Notes under the pieces: model-generated
The model's database searches: none
Seen by the model: the letters and a program-made list of their open reading frames with translations, nothing else
Told to the model about the DNA's origin: nothing
Shown here: positions 35,101 through 45,700 of the stretch, one piece after another
Layout: the number at the start of each line of letters is the position of its first letter
Position numbering within the stretch: the first letter of the stretch is position 1
Assembly (NCBI GenBank): GCA_026413225.1
Contig: CM048553.1
Coordinates: 114,287,190 to 114,351,189, forward strand
Direction: 5' to 3'
Length of the DNA: 64,000 bases
Origin: Otis tarda
Taxonomy: Eukaryota > Chordata > Aves > Otidiformes > Otididae
Made by a program: the position numbers and the translations under genes

Positions 35101-37435
35101 GTTGTGGTGAGTATTCTACATTGAGCACACTCCAGCCCAGAGCCCTTCAAACAGGACTTTTCTCACAATTTCTGCTGCAGGTTGCTGTTGTGCTACCGCT
35201 TGAGGGAAAGCAGGCTGAAGGGTGAAAAGGGAAAGAGAGGAGGCTGTAAAAAGCGGCAAGGAAAGAGGAAATTCAAAGTAAACTGGATTTAGGTTTGGAC
35301 CTAAAATCAAGCATGGGAGAAAAAGACAGTGAGGCTAGGGCATTGAGGTGAAGGACACTAGGGAGGATGTCTAGGTCTGAAACATGGCCTCAGATGATGC
35401 TGGAGAAGACTGGGAGGAAAAGAAAATGGGGCAGAAAGTGGAACAAAGACTGCACTGATTTCTTGTGGGCACGAAGAACTAAACTCCTCTTGGTGCCTGA
35501 TGTAGACCCCCAAACTTCAGATGCGCTCTCTGCCTCTGCTTTCTGCAGAGCATCCTACCCACCATATGTGTGCTTACATCTTGGTTCATGCTAAAGATGG
35601 AGGGCAGCCTTTCTCACTAGCTACGCTGTTAGCTCAAGTGGCAGGGAAATGTCAGGGAGAGCTAAAGGCTCCAGGTCTTTGGTGATGTATGAGAGCACCA
35701 ATATGATGTCATATGATAGAATTTCAGTTTTATTTTTGTTAATTGTAATTAATGTAACTTATTATAATTGTCTTTTTATTACATTTTGTTATTTTATTCT
35801 ATTTTAAGGAAAAAATCTGGAAAATCAAACACCAAAACATTTTGCAAATAAAAAAACATTACACTGGAAAGCCAAAGACTCAGCATTTACAAAGTGCAAA
35901 ATTAAGACCACCTGCACAAACATAATTAAGACCTATGGACATTTGTATGGTAGTCTTTAATGATATTAACTCATGCTTTTTTTTTTTTTTCAATTGGATA
36001 TCTAAGCTCCCAAAATTACACATTCACCCTGTCATCCTGTGAAAGGGAGGGAGCAGGATGTGAGCTACAGTATATTTGTCTGTTCTGCAACATGGAGTTG
36101 TACTAGAAAATATATACCGGCCCCAGAGTTGGGGGAGAAGGAAGAAAAAGGATGATTTTGTGGTATCATCAGCTAAAGGCTGCATTGCAGAGCTGGACTC
36201 TGTTCCTACCTTCTCATGAAGTGTGTAGTAAATTATTTTCTCAAAGGTGGGTGTTAAATCATTGTGCCATGTTTTCTGTTGACCACTGTGACACATATAG
36301 TCCTGTTTGTTTGTAAAATGCTGCAAAAAGCAGTGTAGTTGCCAGTGAATGGGAGTCATGCTCCGAAAAACTATAGAATGCTAATTACTCTGGCATTTCA
36401 GATCACAGATATCTCAAACAAGGCATACTAAATTACTAGGTACTGGTGGATGTTTCATCCTCTGGACCAGAACCCTAGCACAGTTCCAGTAATTTGTAGA
36501 GAGAAACCCGTAAGTTACGTCAACGTCAATAATCAGCACAACTGCAGCTTTAAGTTACCAAGCACTTCCCTAAGTTTCTCTCCTGCTACTTCTGTTGGTT
36601 CCAAAACCTGTCTGTACAGGTGCGATCTTTTTCTTTTTTTCCCTCGCAGGTGTCTTACAGAGCCCAGCAGGGAACAACATCCAACCCTGTCGTCAAGATG
36701 CTGATCATCTGGGTCTTTGCCTTCCTCCTCTACTGCCCTGCAATCCTCTTTTGGGAGCACGTGGCTGGATACAGCGTGGTAGCGGCGGATCAGTGCTACG
36801 CTGAGTTCTTCGACAACTGGTACTTCCTCCTGTGCGCCTCCACCATAGAGTTCTTTGTGCCACTGCTCTTGGTGACCTACTTCAATGTGCACATCTTCCA
36901 CAACATCCAGAGGCGCCAGCGGCACGGCAGCATGCAGGACTTCGAGTCTCTGAGGAGTGGTAGCCTGTCCTGGAGATTTTACCTCTGGCTGAGGCAAGGA
37001 GTGGTTTCTCCTCCACTGGAAGCAGAGGACAGTGTTTCTTCCTGCACAAGGCCAAAGAAAGAGTCTTTGGTAGCTGAGAGCTCATCTCCATCCAGAGGCA
37101 ATTCTGTAACCCCAGAAAATGACTTCTCTGTTTCTTTCTGTTCAAGGACTGGGTCAAAACTGCAGCGGGACAAAAAAATAGCAAAGTCGCTTGCCATAAT
37201 TGTGAGCGTCTTTGCTGTTTGCTGGGCCCCATACACTTTATTAATGATTATTCGTGGGGCCTGCCAAGGAAAGTGCATCCATAACTCCCTGTATGAAATA
37301 ACATTTTGGCTTCTGTGGATCAATTCCTCTCTCAATCCATTTCTCTACCCTCTCTGTCATGTTAAATTTCGAATGGCGTTCATGAAAATATTATGTCCCA
37401 GAAAGTTTTCGGCGTTGAGATCAGACTCTTTTTAG
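31838..37435 (+). CDS. HRH4: Histamine H4-type receptor (H3/H4 class GPCR), tandem copy 2
   Basis: Exons 31838-32126, 34773-34939 and 36650-37435 join to 1,242 nt, 413 aa. The exon sizes (289, 167, 786) and phases (1, 0) match copy 1, so this is a direct tandem duplicate about 11 kb away. It keeps sequon N17-S-T, D93, C120, D127, DRF, C201, E219, P223, CWAP, NPFLY and the helix 8 cysteine. Unlike copy 1, an in-frame stop (31772-31774) precedes M1 with no ATG between, which supports the chosen start. Differences from copy 1 concentrate in exon 2 (A108S, T112K, H114Q, L119V, V125A, V130L, S137N), in ICL3 and in the tail, which ends LRSDSF. No frameshift or stop was seen, so both genes are probably functional. 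Tissue use and ligand preference cannot be read from the sequence. Confidence 0.93.
32127..34772 (+). other. HRH4 copy 2, intron 1
   Basis: Intron of 2,646 bp, phase 1. The first ~150 bp is alignable to copy 1 by eye; the remainder is not obviously so. It lacks the copy 1 hairpin. Nothing else was recognised. Confidence 0.88.
34773..34939 (+). CDS. HRH4: HRH4 copy 2, exon 2
   Basis: This 167-nt exon has acceptor TTGCTTTCCATAG and donor GTAAGT. It encodes GVFCMPLYIPYSLTGKWQLG, then RGVCKLWLAMDYLLCTASVF and NIVLISYDRFLSVTKA. The TM3 aspartate and DRF are intact. NIVLISYDRF agrees with mammalian H3/H4 at the site where copy 1 has Ser. Confidence 0.93.
34940..36649 (+). other. HRH4 copy 2, intron 2
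   Basis: Intron of 1,710 bp, phase 0, shorter than in copy 1. It contains a T run near 35978-35991. No exon-like sequence was recognised. Confidence 0.88.
36650..37435 (+). CDS. HRH4: HRH4 copy 2, exon 3
   Basis: This 786-nt coding exon follows a strong acceptor (TTTTTTTCCCTCGCAG). It encodes VSYRAQQG through TM7 and helix 8 and ends with TAG at 37433-37435. The segments 36653-36942 and about 37147-37330 are almost identical to copy 1; the ICL3 block between them and the final ~100 nt are clearly diverged. Confidence 0.94.
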   Translation: MSYRAQQGTTSNPVVKMLIIWVFAFLLYCPAILFWEHVAGYSVVAADQCYAEFFDNWYFLLCASTIEFFVPLLLVTYFNVHIFHNIQRRQRHGSMQDFESLRSGSLSWRFYLWLRQGVVSPPLEAEDSVSSCTRPKKESLVAESSSPSRGNSVTPENDFSVSFCSRTGSKLQRDKKIAKSLAIIVSVFAVCWAPYTLLMIIRGACQGKCIHNSLYEITFWLLWINSSLNPFLYPLCHVKFRMAFMKILCPRKFSALRSDSF

Positions 37436-37439
37436 AGGA

Positions 37440-38256
37440 AAAAAAAAAAAAAGGCTCAAGAGGAGCTGGATGAGGCATGTGAATAGCCACAGTCCAAAAT
37501 TAAAGTAAGTTTCTTACAGATTAGTCTAGTTAGAAAGCCTAGATAAGCTTTCTGGGAAATACATCTTCCTTCAGATAAAAACATGCATGCCCAAAGTTTG
37601 TGTATTTTTCCCAACTATTTCAATTGTCCAATTAAAGAATAATGGCTCTGTCTGACTTCCCCTAGCAATCTGTCTGCATTACTTTCATTCTGGTTGTTGA
37701 AGATACTATCTTCAATTGCAGTATGGCTTGTATTTCTGTCCATGAGTAGTATTACTTAAAAATACAGTAAAGGTGGGTATTTGCTGTAAGGTGAATTGTA
37801 TTCTAAAGTGAATCTCTTCTCTATTCTGTTCCTTTTGAGCAGCTTGTACTGCATTCAGAAGCATTTTTTCCTTATCGTAAAACATCCAGTTAAGTTATGG
37901 CTCTTGTGTCAGGATTACTTCCTTTCACAAAGGGTTTTCGGACATCAGAGGCACACGGGGACCACTTTTAAAAACTTGAGTGGAGGTGTTCTCTGCAGAA
38001 GGGCATTAATCTGTGTACTTGCTCAGATGCAGTAGTAGAGAATTTAGGCGTGTAAAGCATTTATGTGCATCTCCAGCTATTCTTTGAGAAACAAGCCTTC
38101 TAAAGCTATAGTTTTGAGAGATTGTAGAAAAAAATAGTATTTGTTCTTACTCCTTGAGGGAGAAAATCTGCTGCTGCTGGCCCAGGGGAGGATTGTGTGC
38201 AGCAGTTTGAGTGGCTCTAACACTGCATGAACCCCTCTGGATTGTTTTGTGACTCT
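37440..38256. other. 3' flank of HRH4 copy 2
   Basis: It begins with an adenine run (about 37440-37452) just after the stop codon and continues as unremarkable sequence to a CR1 insertion. Part is presumably 3' UTR. Confidence 0.4.
37499..37504 (+). promoter_or_regulatory. Candidate polyadenylation signal of HRH4 copy 2
   Basis: ATTAAA, the common variant hexamer, lies about 64 nt after the stop; another ATTAAA is at 37631-37636. No AATAAA lies close by, so the choice is uncertain. Confidence 0.25.
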
Positions 38257-39443
38257 CATAGAATAGTTAGGGTTGGAAAGGACCATTAAAAGTAGTCTAG
38301 TTCAAACTCCCTGCACAGAGCAGGGACATCTCCAAACAGATCAGGTTGCTCAGGGCCCCTTCCAACCTGGCCTTGAATGTTGCCAGGGATGGGGCATCCA
38401 CTACCTCTCTGGACAACCTGTTCCAGTGTTCCACCACCCTCATTGGAAAAAATTCTTCCTTATATCAAGTTTGAATCTACCTCTTTCTAGTTTAAAACCA
38501 TTACCCCTCATCCTTTCACAACAAGACCTGCTGAAGAGTTTCTCCCCATCTTTCCTATATGCCCCCTTTAGGTACTGGAAGACCACTATAAGGTCTCCCT
38601 GGAGCCTTCTCTTCTCCAGGCTGAACAACCCCAACTCTCTCAGCCTGTCCTCATAGGAGAGGTGCTCCAGCCCTCTGATCATCTTTGTGGTCCTCCTCTG
38701 GACTTTCTCCAAGTGGCCCATGTCCTTCTTATGCTGGGGGCTCCAGAGCTGGATGAAGTACTCCAGGTGGGGGCTCACGAGAGCAGAGTAGAGGGGCAGA
38801 ATTACCTCCCTTGACTTGCTGGTCACGCTCCTCTTGATGCAGCCCAGGATATGGTTGTCTTTCTGGGCTGCAAGCACGCATTGCCTGCTCATGTTGAGCT
38901 TCTCATCCACCATCACTACCTAAGTCCTTCTCCTCAGGGCTGCTGTCAATCTATTTTCCGCCCAGCCTGTATTTGTGCCTGGGATTGCCCCGACCCATGT
39001 GCAGGGTCTTGCACTTGGCCTGGTTGAACTTGATGAGGTTTGCACTGGCCCACTTCTCCAGCCTGCCAAGGTCCCTCTGGCTGGCATCTCTTCTCTCCGG
39101 CATGTCAGCTGCACTGTACAACTTAGTGTCATCAGCAGACTTGCTGAAGCTGCACTCTATCCTACTGTCCATGTTGCTGACAAAGATGTTAAACAGTGCC
39201 GGTCCCAGTACTGAGCCCTGAAGAATACCACTTGTCACTGATCTCCACTTGGACCTTGAGCCATTGACCACCACTCTCTGAGTGCGGCCATCCAGCCAAT
39301 TCCTTATCCATCAAGTGGTCCATCCATCAAATCCATATCTCTCCAGTTTAGAGACAAGGATGTCATGCGGGACAGTGTCAAATGCTTTGCCCAGGTCCAG
39401 GTAGATGACATCAGTTGCTCATCCCTTGTCCACCGATCCTGTA
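38257..39443 (-). mobile_element. CR1 LINE 3' portion with RT and ORF2 C-terminus
   Basis: About 1.19 kb with sense on the minus strand; the left edge CATAGAATAGTTAGGGTTGG is the 3' terminus. Minus-strand reading at 39274-38951 gives the late reverse transcriptase: GILQGSVLGPALFNIF, then SADDTKLY, where the RT catalytic DD is intact but the residue before it is Ser-Ala rather than the usual aromatic-Ala. From 38916 down to 38440 the frame stays open for 158 codons (SALVSPHLEYFIQLWSPQHK, RTTKMIRGLEHLSYEDRLRE). A frameshift between these blocks and the missing 5' half make it inactive. It is the longest CR1 remnant in the window. Confidence 0.93.
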
Positions 39444-39449
39444 ACCCTA

Positions 39450-39530
39450 AATCTTATTTATTGTATTATTTTTTTTGTTTTTATTTTCTTTAAGTTGTTT
39501 TTTTTTATTTTATTTTATTTTTTTTATGTA
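39450..39530. repeat. T-rich low-complexity tract
   Basis: TTTTA and TTTTTATT-type units between two CR1 fragments of opposite orientation. Its border with the left CR1 is approximate. Confidence 0.7.
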
Positions 39531-39551
39531 AGCCCAAATCTTATTTGGGCT
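39531..39551. repeat. Perfect 9-bp inverted repeat
   Basis: AGCCCAAAT, spacer CTT, ATTTGGGCT. A small perfect stem-loop beside the T-rich tract, of unknown significance. Confidence 0.8.
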
Positions 39552-39750
39552 GTAACCAAAAGAACTGATGAAGACCACCTTGCTGAGCAAATCCTAAGAA
39601 CAACTGAGTCTTATTGCTGTTTGTGTGAGGACCCTGTGGGTACTCAAAAGGCCTTAACTTCCATGACCAGCCTCACCTGGACCCTCATTCCCGACATCAA
39701 CCTTGGGCCCTGGAGCACCATGAGGCTGGAGACGCCCTGGCCTGAACTGC

Positions 39751-40025
39751 GTGATAGGACGAGGGGTAATGGTTTTAAAATAGAGGGAGGTAGATTTAGA
39801 TTAGATATTAGGAAATTTTTTTTTTTTACAACAAGGGTTGTAGAACAGTGGAACAGGTTGCCCAGAGAGGTGGTGGATGCCCCATCCCTGGAAACGTTTA
39901 AGGCCAGGTTGGATGAGGCTCTGAGCAACCTGATCTAGTCAGGGATGTCCCTGCTCCTTGCAGGGGGGTTGGACTAGATGATCTTTGAAGGTCCCTTCCA
40001 ACTCTAACCATTCTATGATTCTATG
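39751..40025 (+). mobile_element. CR1 LINE 3' end fragment, plus orientation
   Basis: It begins GTGATAGGACGAGGGGTAAT and encodes [18 protein letters not shown], then [20 protein letters not shown], the end of CR1 ORF2. It runs through the 3' UTR to CCATTCTATGATTCTATG at 40025. The intact terminal repeat and the 5' truncation are typical of CR1. It lies inverted relative to the CR1 at 38257-39443. Confidence 0.93.
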
Positions 40026-42738
40026 TGAGTGCCTACAGGTTGCCTTGAGCTCTATCTTTTGCATTTTTTGAGGTTTTGACTGGACTTCTGAGATTGACCT
40101 TGGACCCAGCTTGTCACCTTATGTTTGTACCATGATCTCCCCCAGCCATACCTGGGGAACTGAAGTCTTCCACAGTGACATAATCTGTGATATTGCTTGT
40201 CTCTCAGAAAGAAACCGCGCAAGTGATTTCCAAGCAAATCCAGCCTGATCAGGGGCTCCTGAAGAGGTTCCCACCTCTGCCTGCCAAGGGTCTCTTCCCT
40301 TTCTTCCCCCTGGATGATTCCAGATCCCACTCTTTCCTTTTATTTATTTTAATGAGGTTACCATGGCATGTTGTACAGTGCTATCCTACTACTCTATTGT
40401 TACATCACTCTTCCCTTACTGTTGCATCCTTCAACGTTGTTTTTTTCCTTGCTGCCTCATCACATTTCTTATATTCCTGTAGTACCTGGTTCCCCATGTC
40501 GCATCAGGTAGTTCATGTTCCTCCATAGTGTTCTAGTCCCTCTAATTTTGCTATGGCATGTATTTCTGTGTGCCTTGCTCAACATTTCCCCGTGCATATT
40601 GGTACAGCTTCTTCACTAAACATATCATAGATCTGATTGCTGTTCTCACTTACATTACTGTTTTTTTTTTTCTCATTTCCTGTACTCATCTTGCTTTCTA
40701 TGAGATCTACACAGAAATTAAGTATTCCCTGAGTAAAACCTGTTAGCATGTTAGCAGTTTAACAAAACCATAAATACCTCTCCTTACCTTATACAAACTT
40801 TACCTACCTGCTGTTAGGCTGCTGTAATTTTGGGGTAGAATACAGGGTTCTTGCATATCATCACTTCAGAACTCTTCTCATCCCTGGTATTTCTAAAATT
40901 ACTTATCTCACAAGTGCCAAAACTTAATGACCTGTGTTCCTAACAAATATAAACAATCATAGCTGATTCCTGTGGATGAGGTGGAGGTTCTGTCATAATA
41001 TTTTGTAAAGGTTTTGAGACCTTGGATTAAACATGATGCAAAATGCAAAATTTTTATTTAAGACAAAATGTTAAAAAAAAAAAAAGAACTAAGATTAGAA
41101 ATGAAGACATTTTAAGCAAAGAAACAAAACAGATGTATCCAGATCAGAAAAATTAAATCCCTCTTTGGTCTGGTTTTCTACTTGTGTGCGTTTAGTTTAA
41201 AAACATTTTTTTTAACAGCAGTGCTAATGAAGCAATTTAGAAATTTTTTAATTTTTTTTTTTTACACTTTCCTAGTGTAAACAGTAAAGTGTATTAAAGG
41301 AAAGTGGTTGGATTTCTGTATGGCAAAACTGGAACAGCATCATACAATGAGGGAACCTGAACTTCAATATTTTACTATACAGAAGGCATTGTGTTCTCGA
41401 AAAGAGGGCAAGTAAAAAAAAAAAGGGGGGGATTGTCTCCTTCCTTATATCACCAAATCTAGGTATTGCCCTCCCAAGACTTTTCCCCTATAGCAATTTT
41501 TTTTCAGGATCTGGCTACTACACTTCAAGCTGGATCAAACTTTCTTGCCTTTAGTTGTTTGCCAGTGCTCTGATCTTCACTCGTGTGCATACTCACTCAC
41601 TTATTTGCTCTCCTTGCCGAACAACTCTGCCCAAAGATTTTATCTTGAGTATGCCTTTTTGGCGGGTAGGAACTCTCCCTTATCACTCTCTCTTTAAAGA
41701 AGAGCATCCATTGGGTTGCAACAAGACTCAGTTGACACTGACTGATATGCTCTCTCTTGAGCTGTGGAAACATTTAAAATCAGCTGCTCCCTTTCCTCCT
41801 GTTTTCTGTAGGACAAGGTACAATGGTTTGTGTTTGTCCTCTTCACGCTGGTGTCTCTTGTTCACCCTGCCTAGGTCTGACTGAGGAAGCTACACAACCT
41901 CCCCCTTAAGATCATGCTTTTATTTCTCACTCCTAGGAAGGAGGACAGTCACACTGCTGTGTAGGTGCCTTTTAAAACAGGAGGCCAGCTTTCCCCAGCC
42001 ACCTGCCTGGCCAACAAAATGAGAAGATCCTCCAGAACGTGATTTAGAGGAGGGGTCTGGCTTAACCCCTTGAGACATCAGTTCACCCTGGGGTCTGTTC
42101 ATCCCCAGGCAGCCCTGTGAGGGCAGGCCCTGTGAGCGCATCTTCTGGTCTGGTTTTCCTTATGATAGTTTCACATAGAAGCCTCATTTGGGGCTTTTTT
42201 TTTTTCTTCCCTGCTCACTGTTCCAACCGAGGTGCACCTGCAGATGTCACTAGTGCTACATGGTATTATTAAACCTTGCAAACCTGAGGGTTTTTCAAAA
42301 AGTGCCATTTGTATGTGCAATCTTGCATGGTACGACACACCAGCACCTTTCTGCTAGAAAAGCCACCAGATCTGTTATAGTATATCTAGTATTTACCCTG
42401 CTGCAGGAAAGATTAGCAGTAGGGCTTATTGCCTTGGCAAAGAGTGAGCGACTTTAGTCATACAGATAATCATAAGTCAGTGCATCATAAGTCAGACTTC
42501 TTCCTAAGTTGCCCTGCATAGAAATCATCCTGTGCCCTGCATTTAAAACAGAGCGTTATGTCTCCCATGGAAAAGGAGGGAGAGTCATCTCAAGCTGAGA
42601 GCAGATCCTCAGTATTGGCTCATTGAAAAAATATGTCCTTTGCTCTGATACAAAAGGCCTTAGTCTCACGATTGCTTTAAGGCTATTCTAACTGTTGGAC
42701 TGATCCTAAAACAGCCGTCTGTCTCTCCCACCCTTCCC

Positions 42739-42753
42739 GCTGCTGCTGCTGCT
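42739..42753. repeat. Short (CTG)n run
   Basis: Five GCTG/CTG units in a C/T- and G/C-rich stretch that continues with CTGCCCTGCTGCC. Confidence 0.6.
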
Positions 42754-45700
42754 CCTGGCCCTGCACTCCTGCCCTGCTGCCATCCTGGGTGAAGGCTTGT
42801 GCTGCTGCGCAGGAAATTAATTTTAGGGCTGATCCAGGTGAAAAGTAACTGTTTTTCTGTTTAGTTCGTTAGTTTAGAGTAAGTACCTTATCTAGCTTAT
42901 TGTGCAAGCACATAAGCACTAGCCGCTAGTGTAACAGAAGAGACAAGACCTCTCCCTTTATCAGCAGCTTCTTTTTGGCTCAGCTTAAAGTAACGATGAA
43001 GCTGCAGCTTTGGATATGAGTATTCAGGTATGTTTTTCAGTCATTTTCTATAGATCTTTGGTTTGGCTGTCTTGGTAAACCTCCAGCAACTTTAGCAAAG
43101 TTGTGCTAAACTAGACGAGAGTAGGACCTTGCCTGACCTGTACAGTGGAAATCTTCAAGGGGATCTGCTCAGCTGGGCTTTTGGGCATGGAGGTCTTCCT
43201 CAGCAGGACAGATCTCATTTCTGCTGGTTTCCCTGGTGTACTAAAGGTCTTAGCAACTTTAGCTCTCTTTCAAGCCGTTTGTACGGGGAAAACTGTCTGT
43301 AGTTGTTAAAATTAGTAGAGTTCCCTGCTGAGACATTTACATTCAACTGGTTCTGCTGCTTTTGACAACTGACTGCAAGTAGAGTCAGTCCTCAAGTCTA
43401 CACAAAGAGAGTATGTCAGTGTAAATGCCTACGTTACAGGACATGAGCCAAATTAATTTCTGGAATAATGCCATGGAAGATAATGGGTATAGCCTCTGAC
43501 GTTTAACTGTTTGTATTATTTGTATTATATTTCAGTAATAAATTCTGGTGTATACAGACCAATCAGTTTCCAACCTGTTCTACAACTGCTGTTTTAGGTT
43601 AACCCATTGCCTGGCTTTTCTGGTACAATACTGACGGGCACACTGTTTCTCTTCTGTTCTTTGTCAGTGAGTTGTTCACACTGGTTAATGTCACGACACA
43701 CTTGTTAATTTTTTCCTTATTATACATCAAGTTTCCTTTGCCATGTCCTGCCTGGGCAGTTGCCCCTTTGCACTAGACCGCTGGGCTAGGTGCATCCTGA
43801 CAGACAGCAAACAGCATTGGCCTCAGACTTGCCTACTCTTATATCCTTACATCTAGTGTTGCACGCTTCCTCTCTACCATGTTGGAGAAACTGGAAATAG
43901 GGTCCTTTGAGGAGCTATGTGTAAATGCTTGTTATTTTTTCTTGATGAGGAATGGCAATATTATCTTTTAAAATATTTGTCCCATTGAGCATGCACATTT
44001 ACATCTTCTTTGCTGCTTGAATCTGTGCATATAAGAGACTGAGGAAAAGAGAGTTTAAACCAAAACTGAGGCAAAAAAAATGCTTTAATTTCCTTCTGAG
44101 ATTCTTGCCATGTCCAGAGCTTAGGCCCTGGTCTCTGTGCAATTTATTTCTTGTGAAGTCACTAGATTTGTTGCTCCTTGGTATTGTGGGAAGGGCACAT
44201 CTGCATAGGGAGGAAAAGCTGGAGGTTGGGATTAAACTTATTCAAGCTTTTGAGCCTTAAAAGAGAGACCTGAACTCCACTGGGGAGCCAATGTGGAGAG
44301 CAAATTATTAGACCTGCAAAAACATGTGATGCTGAGCTGAGGAGCTGCTTTGTCATTTGAAATATAGAATAAACCCCTGACCGACATGGAGAGGACAGTG
44401 AGTTTTCAGATGGAGCTAAGGAGGTTTCTCACAGGCCCTTGCTGACCAGGACCAGGTTTTTCTCCATTAGGGAAAAACTCCTGTTTAATTTGATTGGGCT
44501 CAAGGGTGAAATCAGTGGCTTTTCTGACACCGATGGGACTTCAGGCTTCCAGTGACACTACGAGATGGGAGGAGATCCATTTGAGGAGTCATCGTGCATT
44601 TTGTTCCTGTTGCACTGGTGTGCTGGAGCCAATGCCATTGTTCAGCTCCAGGGGAGGTTTGCTACTCCTAGTTTGGCAGAAACATTGATTACATTTTTTT
44701 AGCTGGTTGACCTGGAATATCAAACGATAAAATGCATTTTACTTACCAGTGCTCCAATGGATGAAAGATACTTAATCTCGTTTATGTATGGATAAACATA
44801 GACTAGCATAGGCAGACTGCTGGCATATCTGAATGGAATTATTTGAATTGTCATACTTCTGTTCAGACTATACAGATTCTGAAAAGTAGGCAGGAAAAGC
44901 CTGAACCAAATGGAGGATGTGAGGGAGAGTAGTTAGTTGCTTATGAAAACAACAAACCGACAAAAACCACTCTGGTTCTGGCAAAGACCTTGAGCTGTAT
45001 CTGAACGTCTCTTCTCCCATAGCTTTTTAGATGCTAGAAAGGATTGTCTGAAGCTCAGCTGAATCAGTTACCACAGGGAGATCCAGCAGACAGCTTTGGA
45101 TGCATTTTTCATTGGAAAGGAAACCAGCAGAGAAACAGTGCGACTCAGTGCTGTGCTACATCCAGTTCTGGGCTGGAAAAGATCTGACAGGTTAAATGGG
45201 GTTTGTCTTTCTTTTTTTTTTCCCCACGAATTTGCTAGATTTTAAAGTGCCTTTTAAAAGGGATGTTAGTAATATGGGTGTAGTTTATTAGGCTGCTGGG
45301 GTTAAAAAAAATAGTTTCTCTGTTATTTGACATGTCAGTTGTGTAAAGAAATGTCTGGAGGGAGAAAAGTGTGTGTTGGACTTCGGCACTGCTAACAATA
45401 TTACGGCTTTATGGTCAAGCTGGGACTGGGGACTACCTCACCCACAGTGGAGTGACTCAAAGTCTCTCTGTAGTGATTAGTATTCCAGGACTCAGACTGT
45501 TTATTTCTTGCATTTGAAGTCACAAGATGTTCATATAGGCCATCACCTCCTCTTCTTCCTCCCTCTGATCCTCCTCAAGCACAAATCACCAGCGTAAGAG
45601 TTCCCGTGGGTGCTTTCAGGAGGACCTTGCTGTTAGGATCCTTTCATCCTGGATTGTGTGTCTTTCTGGCTTCAGGCAATTAGCCTGTGCCTTGTCTCCT

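Noticed and set aside
36533..36997. Open frame of 154 codons on the minus strand, with similar ones at 25850-26131 and 36979-37335
   Set aside because: Antisense shadows of receptor exon 3. They are similar in both copies because the exon itself is nearly identical.
39405..39938. Open frame of 177 codons on the plus strand
   Set aside because: It combines the T-rich tract with the plus-strand CR1 end; the recognisable part is CR1 ORF2.
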